Part shown: in pieces, positions 63,716 through 64,000 of the stretch
How the letters are laid out: each line of letters begins with the position of its first letter
Position numbering within the stretch: position 1 is the first letter of the stretch
Assembly (NCBI RefSeq): GCF_004006635.1
Contig: NZ_CP034842.1
Span: 868,001 to 932,000, forward strand
Length of the DNA stretch: 64,000 nt
Direction: 5' to 3'
DNA from: Fusobacterium necrophorum subsp. necrophorum
Lineage (GTDB): Bacteria > Fusobacteriota > Fusobacteriia > Fusobacteriales > Fusobacteriaceae
The notes under the pieces: generated by a model
What the model saw: only the letters and a program-made list of their open reading frames with translations
Databases searched by the model: none
What the model was told of the DNA's origin: nothing
Position numbers and translations under genes: made by a program

Positions 63716-64000
63716 TTGAAGAGGCTTGTTTTATTTACAAATGAATTTCCTTATGGAAACTGGGAGCCATATCTTGAAACAGAAATTAAATACTATGATT
63801 GTTTTTTTGATGAAGTTGTTATTTTTGCTTTACAACTAAGAAAAGAACATTCTCATTCAGTTAGAAAAATTAGTGAAAAGATTAAAGTTATTCCAGTATA
63901 TTATACTTCTAGAATAATATACTTTATTAATTCTTTTGTAGCTTTATTTGATAGAAACCTATATAAAGAGCTATTTTTTCTATTCAAAAAAAATCGACTA
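63716..64000 (+). CDS. Glycosyltransferase (GT4-like), cut by window edge
   Basis: 95 residues visible from a TTG start with TAGGAGGT at seven bases. LVLFTNEFPYGNWEPYLETE is the common start of GT4-type glycosyltransferases (TNEFP with a following glycine and E), then FDEVVIFALQLRK and SEKIKVIPVYYTSRI. It belongs to the same second sugar module and runs off the right edge, so the donor-binding domain cannot be seen. Confidence 0.75.
   Translation, partial: MKRLVLFTNEFPYGNWEPYLETEIKYYDCFFDEVVIFALQLRKEHSHSVRKISEKIKVIPVYYTSRIIYFINSFVALFDRNLYKELFFLFKKNRL

Noticed and set aside
1..64000. CRISPR arrays, tRNA or rRNA genes, prophage
   Set aside because: No regularly spaced repeats, no tRNA-like cloverleaf with a T-loop, no rRNA sequence and no phage structural genes were seen on either strand.

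Overview
The window looks like a chromosomal segment of a Fusobacterium species. The DNA is very AT-rich with long runs of A and T. It has Gram-negative outer-membrane features (lipidated autotransporter, two-partner secretion, Kdo and O-antigen genes) beside clostridial-type housekeeping genes (RicT/PSP1, CobA-HemD fusion, preQ1-I riboswitch). F. necrophorum or a close relative is my guess; the species cannot be proved from the sequence alone.

Layout. 1-4.7 kb (minus): tetrapyrrole genes hemA, hemC and a cobA-hemD fusion cut by the window edge, interleaved with a HAD phosphatase, a YhfC-like membrane protease and a small lipoprotein. 4.9-8.6 kb (plus): RluA-type pseudouridine synthase, gapA, pgk and a membrane-anchored FMN-binding protein. 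8.7-11.2 kb: AEC transporter, two scraps of a decayed sugar-acid catabolic operon, kdsD. 11.2-13.1 kb: a DUF2828 (HEAT/vWA, Ro60-like layout) gene behind a structured leader. 13.1-16.2 kb (minus): a complete queDE-folE-queCF operon under a preQ1 riboswitch with a readable terminator/antiterminator switch. 16.3-22.8 kb: M48 lipoprotein protease, then a TpsA exoprotein with its TpsB pore. 22.9-28.8 kb: small lipoprotein (minus), then cobUSCT, radC, ricT and a tRNA methyltransferase. 29-34.4 kb: lipidated S8 autotransporter protease and a two-gene AAA ATPase/TOPRIM-like module that resembles phage-defence pairs.

From 34.8 kb to the right edge lies an O-antigen or surface-polysaccharide locus. 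It holds a 4,6-dehydratase, several DegT-type aminotransferases, an initiating sugar transferase, a probable full set for UDP-2,3-diacetamido-2,3-dideoxy-uronic acid (dehydrogenase, 3-oxidoreductase, aminotransferase, hexapeptide acyltransferase, 2-epimerase), glycosyltransferases, a Wzy polymerase, a Wzx flippase and rmlABCD for dTDP-rhamnose. The right end has a second sugar module: PglE-like aminotransferase, an ATP-grasp enzyme, and a fusion of an initiating sugar transferase with a second ATP-grasp enzyme.

The polysaccharide locus is scarred by insertion sequences, all apparently dead: two different IS110 elements plus a copied IS110 end, one IS30 and one ISL3 remnant. Next to them are a broken EpsG-type polymerase and a 5'-truncated sugar transferase, which points to repeated antigen-locus replacement. 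I saw no tRNA, rRNA, CRISPR array or prophage.
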